NCBI RefSeq assembly: GCF_024679245.1 | Contig: NC_090177.1 | Coordinates: 21,155,950 to 21,219,949 of the forward strand | Source of the DNA: Pseudorasbora parva | Taxonomy: Eukaryota > Chordata > Actinopteri > Cypriniformes > Gobionidae | DNA: 64,000 nucleotides | Direction: 5' to 3' | Shown: piece after piece, positions 1-12,200 of the stretch | Position numbering within the stretch: position 1 is the first letter of the stretch | How the letters are laid out: every line of letters starts with the position of its first letter | Translations under genes and position numbers: made by a program | Notes under the pieces: model-generated | Told to the model about the DNA's origin: nothing | Databases searched by the model: none | Seen by the model: the letters and a program-made list of their open reading frames with translations, nothing else

Positions 1-777
1 CTTAACATTCACAATGTTACAAGCTTATGGTTTTGTCTTTGTAGACAAAATGCACAAGTTTAGCCATTCCATTGACGAGAGGTTCTTCCCCGCGTCAAAT
101 GTTTGACAGCTTTATGTGCTAATATGACGTATAGGCTATACATAACTCTAAGCTACAATGAGCCCTTGTGAAGTGTAGTGTTTAAAAATAGCCACAGGCA
201 TGTCTCTGTCAATTTTGTCACATACTTAATAGCGTTGTCATCACACATCAAAGGAGGTGATGAATGTTGAGCAGAAATATCAACTGAATCACGCAGTGCA
301 TGTACAAGCAGTACACATTAAGCTTAATTCATTCGCATAATGTTACCTTGAGTGCACCTCATTCATGCTTCCCGTCTACATAATGCTGAAGGATCCTTGT
401 GCATTGTGGGAATGAAAGAGAGAGAAAAAGTTACTTTAAAAGGTGCACAGCTGCGCCATTATCTCCTCCACAGCAATGAAAAGGACAGTCGGGTCTTTCT
501 CTGTATAATCACGTCATTTAGCATAAATCCAGGGCTTCCCATTCCCTGCTGCTGCTCCATTTCTAATGTCAGCAGTCCAAACTTTGTTTTGGCAGCCCTG
601 AAAACAAATTTGCTAAGTGATGTAGCTGTTCATGGTGATGGATAGTTTTGAAGGGAACATAGACAATGGTTCTATTCTGACCACCGGTTACTGGAATTAA
701 AGGAATCACACACTCATATTCAAATTACACATTGATTTACACCTTTACTGCACTGGAACGAATTATTCATATGTAGA
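1..777. other. AT-rich intergenic sequence, no gene seen
   Basis: I found no exon with splice sites, no recognisable protein and no clear repeat unit here. Short open frames are present on both strands but resemble nothing I know. Confidence 0.5.
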
Positions 778-779
778 TA

Positions 780-2223
780 CAAACCCGATTCCAAAAAAGT
801 TGGAACACAACAAATTGTGAATAAAAACAGAATGCAATGATGTGGACGTTTCAAATTTCAATATTTTATTCAGAATACAACATAGATGACATATCAAATG
901 TTAAACTGAGAAAATGTATATTTTATGGGGAAAATTAGTTGATTTTAAATTTCATGAATTTTCATCTAAAAAAAAGGGACAGGGCCATGTTTACCACTGT
1001 GGCATGCCCTCTTCTTTTTTATAACATTTATAAGAGTCTGTAAACGTCTGGGGACCGAGGAGACAAGTTGCTCAAGTTTAGGAATGTTGTCCATTCTTGT
1101 CTTATACAGGCTTCTAGTTGCTCAGCTGTCTTAGGACTTCTTTGTCACATCTCCCTCTTTATTATGCACCAAATGTTTTCTATGGGTAAAAGATCTTGAC
1201 TGCTGGCTGGTCATTTCAGTACCCAGATCCTTATGCAGCCATGATGTTGTAATTGATGCAATATGTGGTCTGGCATTGTCATGTTGGAAAATGCAAGGTC
1301 TTCCCTGAAAGAGAATGTCTGGATGGGAGCATACGTTGTTCTAGAACTTGGATAAACCTTTCAGCATTGATGGTGCCTTTCCAGATGTGTAAGCTGCCCG
1401 TGCAACATGCACTCCTGCAACCCCATGCCATCAGAGATGCTGGCTTCTGAACTCAGTGCTGATAACAACTTGGGTTGTCCTTGTCCTCTTTAGTTCGGAT
1501 AACATGATGTCCCAATTTTCCAAAAAGTTTTTTACACATTTTTTTGACACAGAACAGTTTTCCACTTTGCCATAGTCCATTTTAAATGAGCCTTGGCCCA
1601 GAAAAAATGCCTGCACTTCTGGATCATGTTTGGATATGGCTTCTTTTTTTACCTATAGCAATGGCGAATGGTGGATTGTGTTCACAGACAATGTTTTCTG
1701 GAAATATTCCTGAGCCCATGTTGTGATTTCCATTACAGTAGCATTCCTGTATGTGACACAGTGCCGGGCCTGAAGATAATGGGGATCCCGTATGGTTTTC
1801 CGGCCTTGACCCTTACGTACAGAGATTATTCCAGATTTTCTGAATCTTTGGATGATATTAAATACTGTAGATGATAATAACTTCAAACTCTTTGCAATTT
1901 TTCTCTGAGAAACTCCTTTCTGATATTGCTCCACTATTTTTCGCTACAGCATTGAGTGACCTGGTGACCCTCTGCCTATCTTGACTTCTAAAAGACACTG
2001 CCACTCTGAGAGGCTCTTTTTATACCCAATGTTGCCAATTGACCTAATAAGTTAAAAATTGGTCCTCCAGCTGTTCCTTATATGTACATTTAACTTTTCC
2101 GGCCTCTTATTGCTACATCTCCCAACTAAAGCATAAAATATATGTTTATGAGATTTGTAAATTATTGCATTCCTTTTTCATTCACAATTTGTACAGTGTC
2201 CCAACTTTTTGGAATCGGGTTTG
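780..2223 (-). mobile_element. Tc1/mariner-type DNA transposon, decayed
   Basis: The ends form terminal inverted repeats: CAAACCCGATTCCAAAAA on the left and its near-complement ending GGAATCGGGTTTG on the right. They are flanked by TA at 778-779 and 2224-2225, the standard Tc1/mariner target duplication. The 1444-bp length fits a once-complete element. Transposase-derived sequence runs on the minus strand. A related remnant lies at 4299-4858. Confidence 0.85.
1010..1934 (-). pseudogene. Tc1-like transposase remnant
   Basis: The minus strand opens at about 1934 with a helix-turn-helix DNA-binding segment (residues like QRKIAKSLKLLSSTVFNIIQ, then an arginine-rich GRKT stretch), as in Tc1 transposases. 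Further left, separate frames carry the catalytic-domain landmarks, including a DNARP-like motif read from about 1280. The frame is broken several times, so no functional product is expected. Exact lesions would need alignment to a consensus. Confidence 0.7.
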
Positions 2224-2806
2224 TACAAACTTATATTGACAATTTTATATTGACACTTTTATCCAAAAGTGCATTGAAACAAATTATTTTTTGCAGTATT
2301 CCAGTAGATGTTAAAAATTAAATAAAAAATTATGAAGTGATATATAATTATTACAAATTACAAATGAATAATTTAAAATATATCATTAAATTAAAACAAA
2401 ATTATTCAACTGATTGAATATTAATTTAGATAATAACAGTTACAGTGTAATTCAGTAAAATAAAGTAATCAGTAAAACTTTTATATGATAATATTTTGTC
2501 CTCAAATCATTAAAAAGAGATAAATATTTAAATAAATAAAATAAGTAAATACAAATTCTGTCATCATTTTAGTTCTGTCCGTGCAACATTTATACTGCAT
2601 TTCCTGCATCTCTGCAAAATTCTTCATTAAATGTAAAAAATCATAGCAGTAAAATATTATAGTATCTCTAAATTAACATCAATTAATTTGAGTTATTTTT
2701 ACCAAAAACTATAGTTCAATTATAGATCAAACGTGTCAAAATGTAATTTATTTCTTTGTGGAACACAAAATAAGATATCCTGAAGAATGTTTTTTTTCCA
2801 TACGAT

Positions 2807-2919
<113 letters not shown>

Positions 2920-2993
2920 TGGTTTACTATCTTTGTGGGGACTCTCCATAGACATAATGTTTTTTTATACTGTACAAACTGTTTATTCTATCC

Positions 2994-2997
<4 letters not shown>

Positions 2998-3081
<84 letters not shown>
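2998..3081. repeat. (TA)n microsatellite
   Basis: An uninterrupted TA run of about 84 bp, only 80 bp from the CA array. Such runs can extrude as cruciforms and are often length-polymorphic. Confidence 0.97.
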
Positions 3082-3083
<2 letters not shown>

Positions 3084-3179
3084 TAATTAAATTCATAACC
3101 AAAGCATTAATCCATTTTTATCTTCCTATATTATTTTTAAAGATTTTTTTCCAGTTATGATTTTGCTTAATCTGATTGA

Positions 3180-3812
3180 TAAACCACTGATTGTTTCTTG
3201 TCTTTCATTTTTATTATATTTTATTCATTTTATATTTCCTTTTACTAAAACACTGAGTCCAGACGAATATTGTCTGTACTGACGTCTGTACCTCTCCCTG
3301 AGAGAAGTGTAATCAGTATGTTTCTGGTCAGAACTTGAGCTTAATCAGCTCAAACATTGGAGAGACTGTGTATCTTTGTATCTGTGCAATATTCTATGTT
3401 ACAGATCAGTGTTGTAAAGGTATAATGGGCTTCCTAAGAGATGGGTCGACTTGTTTTTCTGGGTAAGTTGGTGCCTGCACCACTACGAGCCTAATTCCGG
3501 GGTGAAAGCGTCTACAAGTGACACGATCTATGGACATGTGCATCTGATAATGTGTGGAAATTTACCATGACTGTTCATTTTCTCTGAGCCAATCAGAATC
3601 ATTTAACTTGCAGTAATGATGTGGATAGACCTTGAAAACAGTATAACTGCTGGGACACTTGTATGTACTGTATGACAAGATGGGGAGAGAGAGAGCGAGG
3701 CCGAAAACTCCTTGTGAGACTTGAAGCTGGCTTCTGCTGATGAAACATTCATTAATTGCACTCCTGACTCCTGATCTTCTGGTCTTGGGTCATAAACTGT
3801 TAACCCCTAACA
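3180..3812 (+). repeat. Dispersed LTR-like repeat, copy 1
   Basis: This ~630-bp block matches, in inverse orientation, the block at 25660-26260. Shared stretches include GGTCTTGGGTCATAAACTGT near its end and GTGTGGAAATTTACCATGAC in the middle. It terminates ...CCCCTAACA, and the other copy begins (reverse) TGTTAGGGG, compatible with a CA-terminated solo LTR. No internal coding region accompanies either copy. The left boundary is approximate. Confidence 0.6.
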
Positions 3813-4298
3813 CTACCCATCACACAAAACTTTCTGCATTTTTACATTTTTAATTTAAAAAGAATTAAAACTTTTAACATGTATCCTCTTTTGTGTTTCA
3901 CTGATCAAAAGAATGTAATGTTTGTAACAACATTATGGTGAATAAATCGTTTTTTATTTTTGATAGATCCTTTTAAGATTGTGTGAGACTTTTTAGCCCA
4001 TATCATACCATAATTATATTTCTCTCATTTGGGGGATCTGTAAAGGTCCATTTTATAAAGCACTCATGATGTCAAGCTTTAACATTTCAGATTTACTGTC
4101 AGGAATGCTCCAAGGAAGAGACAAAGCCATAACTCATTGAGGCCCCCTTCTGTGAGACGGTATGAAGTGAGTCAAGCTTGGGTGAAACATCTCTACCCAA
4201 TCAAGGCCCAAACATTCCCACTTCCTCTAATATGACATCATCTTGTCTAGGCACAAAAGTGTGTCTAAAGGCTATTACTGGTGAATAAAGCAAATATA
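3813..4298. other. Intergenic, no gene seen
   Basis: AT-rich sequence without recognisable exons or repeat ends. Confidence 0.5.
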
Positions 4299-4858
4299 CA
4301 ACTCCAAATTCTGAAAAGTTAGGATATTTTGTACAATGCAATAAAAACTGTGATTTGTACAATGAAACAATTTCCACAGTTTTCACTGAACAACTTAATT
4401 TTATTTTGAAATATAAATAAATTTTGTAACACACACCAAAAACGTTGGGACAGAGGCATGTTTACCACTGTCATATCACTGAGGGCTCAAAGGTCACACA
4501 TATTTCACAGAGGTCTCCTGCCTTGCCCTACTACATGAACTGATTTCTCTGGATTCCCTGAAGCTTTTCACAATAGTATATGGTGAAAGATATGAAAGCA
4601 ATGCCGTCTTGAGAAATTTGATATTTCAAATGTGATGTTTCAAGAGTTTCACATGGATATTCTAAGCTTTTCACTTTTATCATGCCCCTCTCCCTCTCTC
4701 TCTCTTTTTGGAGTGTGTTTATCTACAAAATAAAAAGTTGTCCAGTGAAAACATTGGAAATCATTTCTTTGTTATTGTCAGTTAAATAAAGTTGAAAGAG
4801 AAGTAACACATTCTTGATTTCATTGCCTTTTACTAAATGTCCCCATTTTTTTGGGATG
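4299..4858. mobile_element. Internally deleted Tc1-like remnant
   Basis: The block is flanked by TA (4297-4298 and 4859-4860). Its left end (CAACTCCAAATTCTGAAAAG) and right end (minus strand CATCCCAAAAAAATGGGGAC) are degenerate relatives of the 780-2223 ends. The internal GGCATGTTTACCACTGT matches the other element (GCCATGTTTACCACTGT near 985). No transposase frame remains. Confidence 0.55.
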
Positions 4859-4870
4859 TATACAAGGGGG

Positions 4871-4871
4871 G

Positions 4872-4903
<32 letters not shown>

Positions 4904-4915
4904 TGCGTGTGTGTG
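4871..4915. repeat. (GT)n/(GTGC)n compound microsatellite
   Basis: GT repeats with an internal block of GTGC units, about 45 bp. Confidence 0.9.
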
Positions 4916-6271
4916 TTTAACATCCCTTCAGACTGCTCTGTCTGGCACAATGTGTGGAAGCAGAATGGAGAGAAAGCATAGCCAAATGGCACACATGCTT
5001 GGAAACTCTGCCTCTGAATAAATACAGTCTTTCCAATAAAGAGTACAACAAGGGCAAGCCTGTGGAACTTTCCAAGTTGCCTAAAGCTCTAAATCATACA
5101 AAACATATTCTTTATTATTATTATTTTAATTAATAATTGCACATTGAACCTTATCTGTTCTCTCAAATGTTTCAGTAGATCGTCAAGGGTGGGTCTCATT
5201 CAGGTAAAAACTGGTTTTCAACAAATGGTGTGCAGATAAGATGGGATGAGATGATACATCTTTGGTGACTATTTTGATGAGCCTCAAGATTTTTCGTGAA
5301 TATTATAGTGCCACCTATTGGACAGTAAAAGCCTGTTAAAAAAAATCTGCAAAACTTCTCTTTACATTTTCAAAGAGTGAAACTACAAGGTGATCAATAA
5401 AATATATAATGTTGTCATGTTTTAATAGTGCTATTAGTTAAAACTTTTCAACTAATTTCCGTTCTGACGTTATCCTCCTAAGGCCCAGGAAAAACAAAGC
5501 ATTTTGAATTTTGAATATTGAATATTTGTTTTCATGTCATTGCATTGTTTATGTACATTTTATTTAAAGAGCACATTTAAATTCAGCTTACACTGACCAA
5601 AGTGCTGTACAAAAAAATCATAAAATACAATCAAATATAAAAATAGAATAAGAAAATCAACAGTTACTAAACCATAATTTATTAATCCGGAAAGGCCAAA
5701 GACTAAAGATGTGTCTTCAGTCTAGATTTAAAAAAAGAAATAGATATATCACTCTTAATGTCAGGTGGCAATGATTCCATAATCGGGAGCAGCAACTGCA
5801 AATGCTCTGTCACCTTTCCATTTAGGATGTGAGCGTGGGACAGACATACATTGTCACATCCCTGTCCTGTCTTGCATGTGTGTGTTTTGTTAGTGTGGCC
5901 ATGTGCTTCTGTCTTTGTTTGATCCCTCCCCCCTTGTTATCTCATTATTTGTTTCATTTGCCCCACCTGTGTTCCCTCAGTCCCTGCCTCATTTGTTCCC
6001 TTTTATGAGCTCCTTGTGTTTGTCAGTCTTTGTCGGATCGTCGTATTGTCTACGTCTCCTGGGTTTAATCATTTTACTTCTGCAAGTTCGTCATTTTTTT
6101 ATAATGACGGCAGACTGAGCAGCAAGAGTTTCAGAGTAGGTTTAGAGTTTCCAACTGTTTGAACATTTGGTCATGTATTTATTCATTTATTTGTATTATT
6201 AATGTAATTTTTTAAATAATGCAGGCCTTAATAGAAATGATCAAAAAAACAAATATACAGCTGAAACGCTT
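4916..6271. other. Intergenic; probable old dispersed repeats
   Basis: No host exon was recognised. Around 5560-5850 there is repeat-like sequence including AAAGTGCTGTACAA, a string I associate with abundant fish interspersed repeats. Around 5860-6110 there is a pyrimidine-rich unit resembling the 5' part of a retroelement. Neither can be classified without a repeat library. Confidence 0.3.
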
Positions 6272-7589
6272 CAACACAATGGGCCTCATTTATGAAACTT
6301 TCGTAAATATATGAACAAATTCTGAGTAATTTGCACGTAAAATTGACCTTTACAAAAACTCTGCTCCAGATTCACAAACGCCCGCATGGATTCTTTAGTT
6401 AAACGTGTGTATGTTAGTGAATTCCAAACATGTGTAAGAAGGATGTGCGTGCACGCTTATTCATAATTTGCATATTCCCTGCCCATGAGTTATAAATGCA
6501 AATGACATGACCAGGAATGCTGTGGACTCTTCTGGAATTCCTTCTCAGGTTTGGATCCAGGATTTTGTGTAAATTTTGAAGAGACTAATTGGCCATATGA
6601 CTAGCAATAAATATTAAATTATCGTGTGTCCACCAAAGCATGTTTTAGCCAGCTAAACACCTGGTGCTCTTCTGAAAATGGACAGCTAGTGGTGCTTGAA
6701 AGCGCTTTGCAAGGGCAGCGTTTTTTCCAGCTGAGATACTTTGGTAGCTATGATACAGCAACCCGATCACACATAAATGCGTATAAATAGTACGTGTGCA
6801 AAGTCGTGGAATGTATACGTTAAAACTCATTTTGGCGTGCATATGATACGCTGTTTTTCACGTGCATTGGATACGCACTTTATGGTTCTCTTGGGTAGGT
6901 TTAGGGTAGTGGGGTGGGGGGTTCGTATGTATAATACGCCATAAAGTGCGTATCATATGCACGCAAAAAACAGCGTATCATATGCATGCCAAAATGAGTT
7001 TTGGCGTATACATTCCACAACATTGCACACTCGTACTATTTATACGCATTTTTCGTGAGATCCAGCTGGATACAGAATGGCAGTAATGTGATACTGGTAT
7101 CTCATTTTGAAGAATATTACTGACTTTAGAAATACAGTTAAAAAAACAGTATTAACTTCTCTATTATTGTTGTTCGGTTTGTGTACAAGTGGGATGATTG
7201 GTCGGTGTAGTTTTTATCCCGCCCCTCCTCCACTGTGATTGGACGGCCTGGTAAAAAAGAACAGAGCGCTGCCTATTAACCAACGTTAAACAGTACAAAC
7301 AAAACAAAAAATACCGGGGGAAAACAAGTCCTGAAATATTATTATGGTAGGCCTGCCCATCAAAATACAATGTCCTCAGTTTGCCTAAATTACAACAGAA
7401 AACCTTCAAATGTTTTACACACCATTTACACGTGGTAAGGAGCAGGTGTAAATTTCTTTCGTACCAACTAACATTTTTGAAAATACGAACATTTTCGTGA
7501 ATCCGAAAATTTACGGCAGAGCGGCTTTATGAACGATTTACACACAAATTTGTTCTGCTCGTGTTTCATGAATGAGGCCCATTGTGTTG
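6272..7589. mobile_element. TIR-bounded non-autonomous DNA element with nested hairpin
   Basis: The left end CAACACAATGGGCCTCATT (6272 on) is inverted at the right end (AATGAGGCCCATTGTGTTG, to 7589). Similarity continues inward: TATGAAAC on the left, CATGAAAC on the right when inverted. No transposase is visible. A separate hairpin element occupies 6776-7051. I see no unambiguous target duplication because the terminal repeats merge into flanking sequence. Confidence 0.65.
6776..7051. repeat. Long hairpin (inverted repeat) element
   Basis: Left arm from AAATGCGTATAAATAG to CGCACTTTATGG is repeated inverted from CCATAAAGTGCG to CTATTTATACGCATTT. The arms are roughly 115 bp with several mismatches. 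The loop is G-rich and contains GGGTAGGTTTAGGGTAGTGG. A similar GGGTAGGTTTAGGG string occurs near 59286, so the loop belongs to a dispersed family. Confidence 0.75.
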
Positions 7590-8192
7590 TTTTTGATTTG
7601 TGTATTTTAAGGAATCAAACGAATGGATTGAACTCACTCATTACAACAGTGACTTGCTGCCACCTGCTGTCTGTTTTTGTTTCATATTAAACATTAAACG
7701 TATGTGGGCTCTCTTTCTGTGGCTGAAGCAAGAAGTTCTCGCTGCAGCCTGTAGCACGATGACGTACTGGATCAGATCCAACATGTACTGGACACGCGTG
7801 CGCAGTGGTTTCATTCACAATTCGATGACGTCATATACACATGCGCAGTACAGTTTTGGGGACATCATTGAATGCACAGGAGAGAATGCTGATATATAAA
7901 TACTCGCGCAAAAATAATGATTAATAACATGCTCACGCCATCAGGACACGTTTTGCATTTTCCCTTGAATGTGTAGGCTACTGGTATTTTAAGTTCTTTA
8001 CAGATCGTGTTGCATTGCATTGTACCTTGAGGATTAAAATTACAGATACAATTACTTGACTCATTTTTCCTTCCCCTCAACAGCAAGTATAATCAGAATA
8101 TATTCAAATTTTGCATATATATACAGCAAAACTAGGATAATTTAAGCATCACATTTATGAAAAGATGATTTATTCATCAATAATTACTTAAT

Positions 8193-8197
8193 ACTAT
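8193..8197. repeat. Target-site duplication of the BEL element (ACTAT)
   Basis: ACTAT precedes the left LTR and recurs at 15945-15949 right after the right LTR. The paralogous empty site near 23845-23855 carries it once. Five base pairs is the expected duplication for BEL/Pao. Confidence 0.93.
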
Positions 8198-9151
8198 TGT
8201 AAAAAGGATGGCTATTAGAAGCTCTCCTGATGTGAATTTGCCGGTTGATAACAGACCCACTACAGAGCGTCCGGTGAGAGACGTTTAACACAGAAGATCA
8301 GGTGTACGGGAATAACCCATTTATTGTCACCACAACTCAGTACATCGAATAAATTCTTCTTTGCATGTGTGTGTGGTTTTCTACAATTGAAAGATAAAAG
8401 AGAAGTAAGTACAAAGTTAACAATGACAAATAACAGCAATCCCAATAAATGGGAACAGTAATCTCCACAAGGAATGTTTAAATACAATGGTTAATACAGT
8501 AAATAGTAAGAATGAAATGTGCCATTATATAGGAAAATAAACCGTTACAAATTACTGATATAGTGCAGTTGAAATTCGACACCTTTTAGCGCTGAATGCT
8601 GAATACAGAGACAGAGCCGCTCTGTCTAGCTTATTAGTGCGCATGCGCTTACAGAGTGCTCTAACTCTTGGAAATGAGCGATATATACATATTAAATAAA
8701 CCATATGATAAATAAATGGCACAGAATATGTCTTTGCTACATGACAATGATATATGTGAGGAAACTGGTATGTAAATATACACACGAACATCTTTACACG
8801 TTCGCAGATCGCATTTGTCACTCGCATACATTAACTTGTACACACTCGAGGCAATCGAACCGGTCCTCAACGGAGTAAGAAACAATATCTCTATATCTAT
8901 ATATATACATAAACAGACTGCTACTTACTTTGCAGGCACGCACACAACTTTAGCAGATATAAATCGCTACAGTACAGCTCGCATCCCTTTGCATCACTGA
9001 TCGATCTGACTCAACTTAGTGGGCGGGTGCACAACTCTGCACGTTCTGTTCTGAGCGCTGATTGGCTCGCTGGATGGATGATGTGACAGATGATGCGATT
9101 TGGCATACTAATATATATATCAATATAACCTTCCTGGTGGCCTTTTTTACA
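8198..9151 (-). repeat. 3' LTR of the BEL element
   Basis: A 954-bp LTR identical to 14991-15944 except at 8956. On the minus strand it carries a CCAAT box (GAGCCAATCAGCG, plus 9052-9069), an NRF1-like palindrome (TGCGCATGCGCT, 8638-8649) and an AATAAA polyadenylation signal (plus TTTATT at 8320-8325). U3-R-U5 boundaries are inferred only. Confidence 0.95.
8320..8325 (-). promoter_or_regulatory. Candidate polyadenylation signal of the BEL transcript
   Basis: AATAAA on the minus strand, about 120 bp before the outer end of the 3' LTR, where an R-region poly(A) signal would be expected. Confidence 0.5.
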
Positions 9152-9163
9152 GCCGCCCCCAGA
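9152..9163 (-). promoter_or_regulatory. Polypurine tract of the BEL element
   Basis: The minus strand reads CTGGGGGCGGC directly before the TGTAAAAAAGG start of the 3' LTR. This purine-rich run is the expected plus-strand DNA synthesis primer. Confidence 0.65.
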
Positions 9164-9224
9164 TTTCCAGAAGGAAATATGTATAATCATAAAAGGCCTA
9201 TAACCTATACCATTCAAATTAGCT

Positions 9225-12200
9225 TTAATCTGGTATTGCCGGCAATCTGATTAGGCGTGCGACTGGGCGTGTGTACAACCTGTCCCCCACCTTAACTTGA
9301 GCTGTTCTTACTCTGCTGTCTACTCCAGGGAATACCTTTGACACCTGGCCCACTGGCCAGAGTCCCCTGGGCAGTTGGGGGTCAACGATCAGGGCGACGG
9401 TGCCAACCTGTAGTTCAGATTTTTCATCTTGCCACTTCAGACGGGTCTGCAGGCTGGGAAGGTAGAACCTGATGAAGCGCATCCAGAATTGGTCGGCCAG
9501 CACTTGGCTATGGCGCCACCTGCGCCGACTGATAAGTTCAGATTCCGGGTATATCACAGGAGGAAGTGAAGAATCTGGCCGCCCCATCAGAAGGGAGTTT
9601 GGAGTGATGGGGTCTAGATCAGAAATGTTAGATGAAGTGTAGCCTAGTGGCTTGGAATTTAAGATCCCTTCGATCTCCACCAACACAGTATACAGTACTT
9701 CGAAGGTGACAGACTGGGCACCTAGTGTTGTCCGCAAGGCCTGCTTTAGGGAACGAATCTCTCTTTCCCAGCTGCCACCAAAATGTGGAGAATTAGGAGG
9801 GTTGAAGTGGAATTGTATTTGCTGGCTTGCCAACTGCTCTTGCAGTTCTGGGACGATGGCTGCATATGCTTCTTTCAGTTCTCTCTCCCCTCCTTTGAAG
9901 TTGGTCCCTTGATCCGATAACAGCTCGAATGGCTTGCCTCGTCTGGCGATAAATCGTCTGAGAGCCATGAGGAATGAATCAGAGTCAAGACTGTGAAGGA
10001 CGTCGATGTAAACTGCCCGAGTCGTTAGACATTTGAACAGGATGCCCCATTTCTTCTCATTTCTGCGACCTACTTTAACAGTATATGGACCGAAGCAATC
10101 CATTCCTGTTGAGTAGAAGGCGGGCTTGAATAAACGTAATCTGGCTGGGGGGAGGTCTGCCATTTTCGGTACCTCTGGATTTCTTCTCCACTTCTGACAG
10201 TCCACACAAACACTCTGACACCGTTTGATGGCCTCTCTACCTCGAAGAATCCAATATTTACGCCGAAGCTCGGCAAAGACTCTCTCAGGGCCTGGATGGT
10301 GGAGTTTAGTGTCGTAAGTCTGTATGAGCAATTTAGAGACTGGGTGTTTCGGGTCAAGGACAATGGGGTGCACGGTATCCGGATCTAGATAAGGGCTCCA
10401 GCGTAGACGACCTCCTACTCTGATCAGCTGAGTCTCATGGTCTAGTTCGGGGGCAAGTGTCTTCAACCGACTGCTTCTGGGAAGTGATTTACCTGCGGTT
10501 AACTCCTCCAGCTCCGAGGGGAAGCACTCCCTTTGAGCCTGCTGTAGAATGTGAATTTCTGCTGTTTTGTAGTCATCAGCTGTTGGACTATTGCCTGCCG
10601 CCCCATTACAGGCCCTAGACTCTAGTAGTTCTTCGAAAGTCTTATAACGGCTAATGTCAGGGAATGACTGGCTGACTGTGAAGCAGGTAAGGAGGCAGTG
10701 AACTGGTTTTCGGAGCTCCTCTTCATTCCCAGCCTCAGGATGTGGGATTTCTGGCCACAGATTTGGAGGATCTTTGAGAAAGGATGGCCCTTGGTACCAA
10801 TGGCTGTCTTGTCCCAGCCTGCATAGGCTCTTACCCCGTGTTATATCGTCTGCTGGGTTATGAGCTGATGGTACATACCGCCATGTGTGCTGTTCTGTTA
10901 GGTCCTGAATCTCTGCGACTCTGGTTCCAACAAACACTTTAAATCGACAAGAGTCTGAATGCAGCCAAGTGAGGACTGTAGTGGAGTCAGTCCACAGAGT
11001 GAATTGGTGTATGGGCAGGTTCAATTCCGTTCTGACTACTTTAGCAAGCTGTGCCCCAGTCAGCGCAGCACAGAGTTCCAGCCGAGGGATTGATTGTTGT
11101 TTTCTGGGTGCCACTCGTGATCTGGCTGTGAGGAAGGCCACCTCTACCTCACCACGTTGATCCTCTGTGCGGAGGTAAGCAACGGAACCATAAGCCTGCT
11201 CAGAGGCATCGCAGAAAACGTGTACCTCTCTCTGACTCAGGTCTGTGTCTCGGATTGGGCTGGTGTAACACCTTTGAAGGACGATGTTTTGCAGGACAGG
11301 CAGCTCGTCTACCCACTCTGACCAGTTCTGTAGAAGATCCGCAGGTAAGTGTGGGTCATCCCAGTCTCTTTTCTTATCCCAAAGGTGCTGCACTATGAGC
11401 TTGGCTCGAGTAGTGAAGGGAATGAGGTAGCCCAGGGGGTCATACTGACTGGCCACAATTTTGTAAATGGTACGCATGGTTGTCTCAGTGGTTGCAATGG
11501 GACGATACTTATAAGAAAGCGTGTCCGTTTGGTGATTCCAGAGAAGCCCAAGAGTAGATTCGTGGGTGTCACTCTGCCCTTGTGAGATCCAAAGTTCAGT
11601 GCCATCTGATCTGGCTTCAGGGGGCAAATGGATTATTGTCGAGAGGTGGTTGCTGGACCACTGCCTCAGGTCGAAACCTCCGTCTGCCAATAAGCTTCTG
11701 ATTTTGTCAACGAGACTCTTGGCTTCTTCCACTGAGGGGAAGCTCTGCAGACAATTGTCTACATAGAAAGACTTCAGGACAGAATGGCGAACGTCTTCCC
11801 CAGGTTGGCTATGATCCAGGACATGCTTTTGTAATGCAAAAACTGCACAGCAGGGGCTGCATGTCGTTCCGAAGGGAAGAACCTGCCATTCATAAACGTT
11901 AGGTGGATCCTGTGTCTTTAGGTCCCTCCAGAGGAATCGCAGAAGTGGCCTGTCTTCTGGAAGCAATCTAATCTGGTGGAACATCCCCCGGATATCACTG
12001 CTGATGGCAATGGAATGCTCTCTGAATCTGAGCAACACTGCGAGAAGTGAGGGACCTAACACCGGCCCTGGGAGCAAGAGCTTGTTAAGGTTTTGACCTT
12101 GAAATTGAAACGAGCAATTAAACACAACCCTGTTCTTTCCATTGTGTCGGACCAGGTGATGGGGTATGTACCATGTGTTGGTTGAGGATGTTTCTGCACT

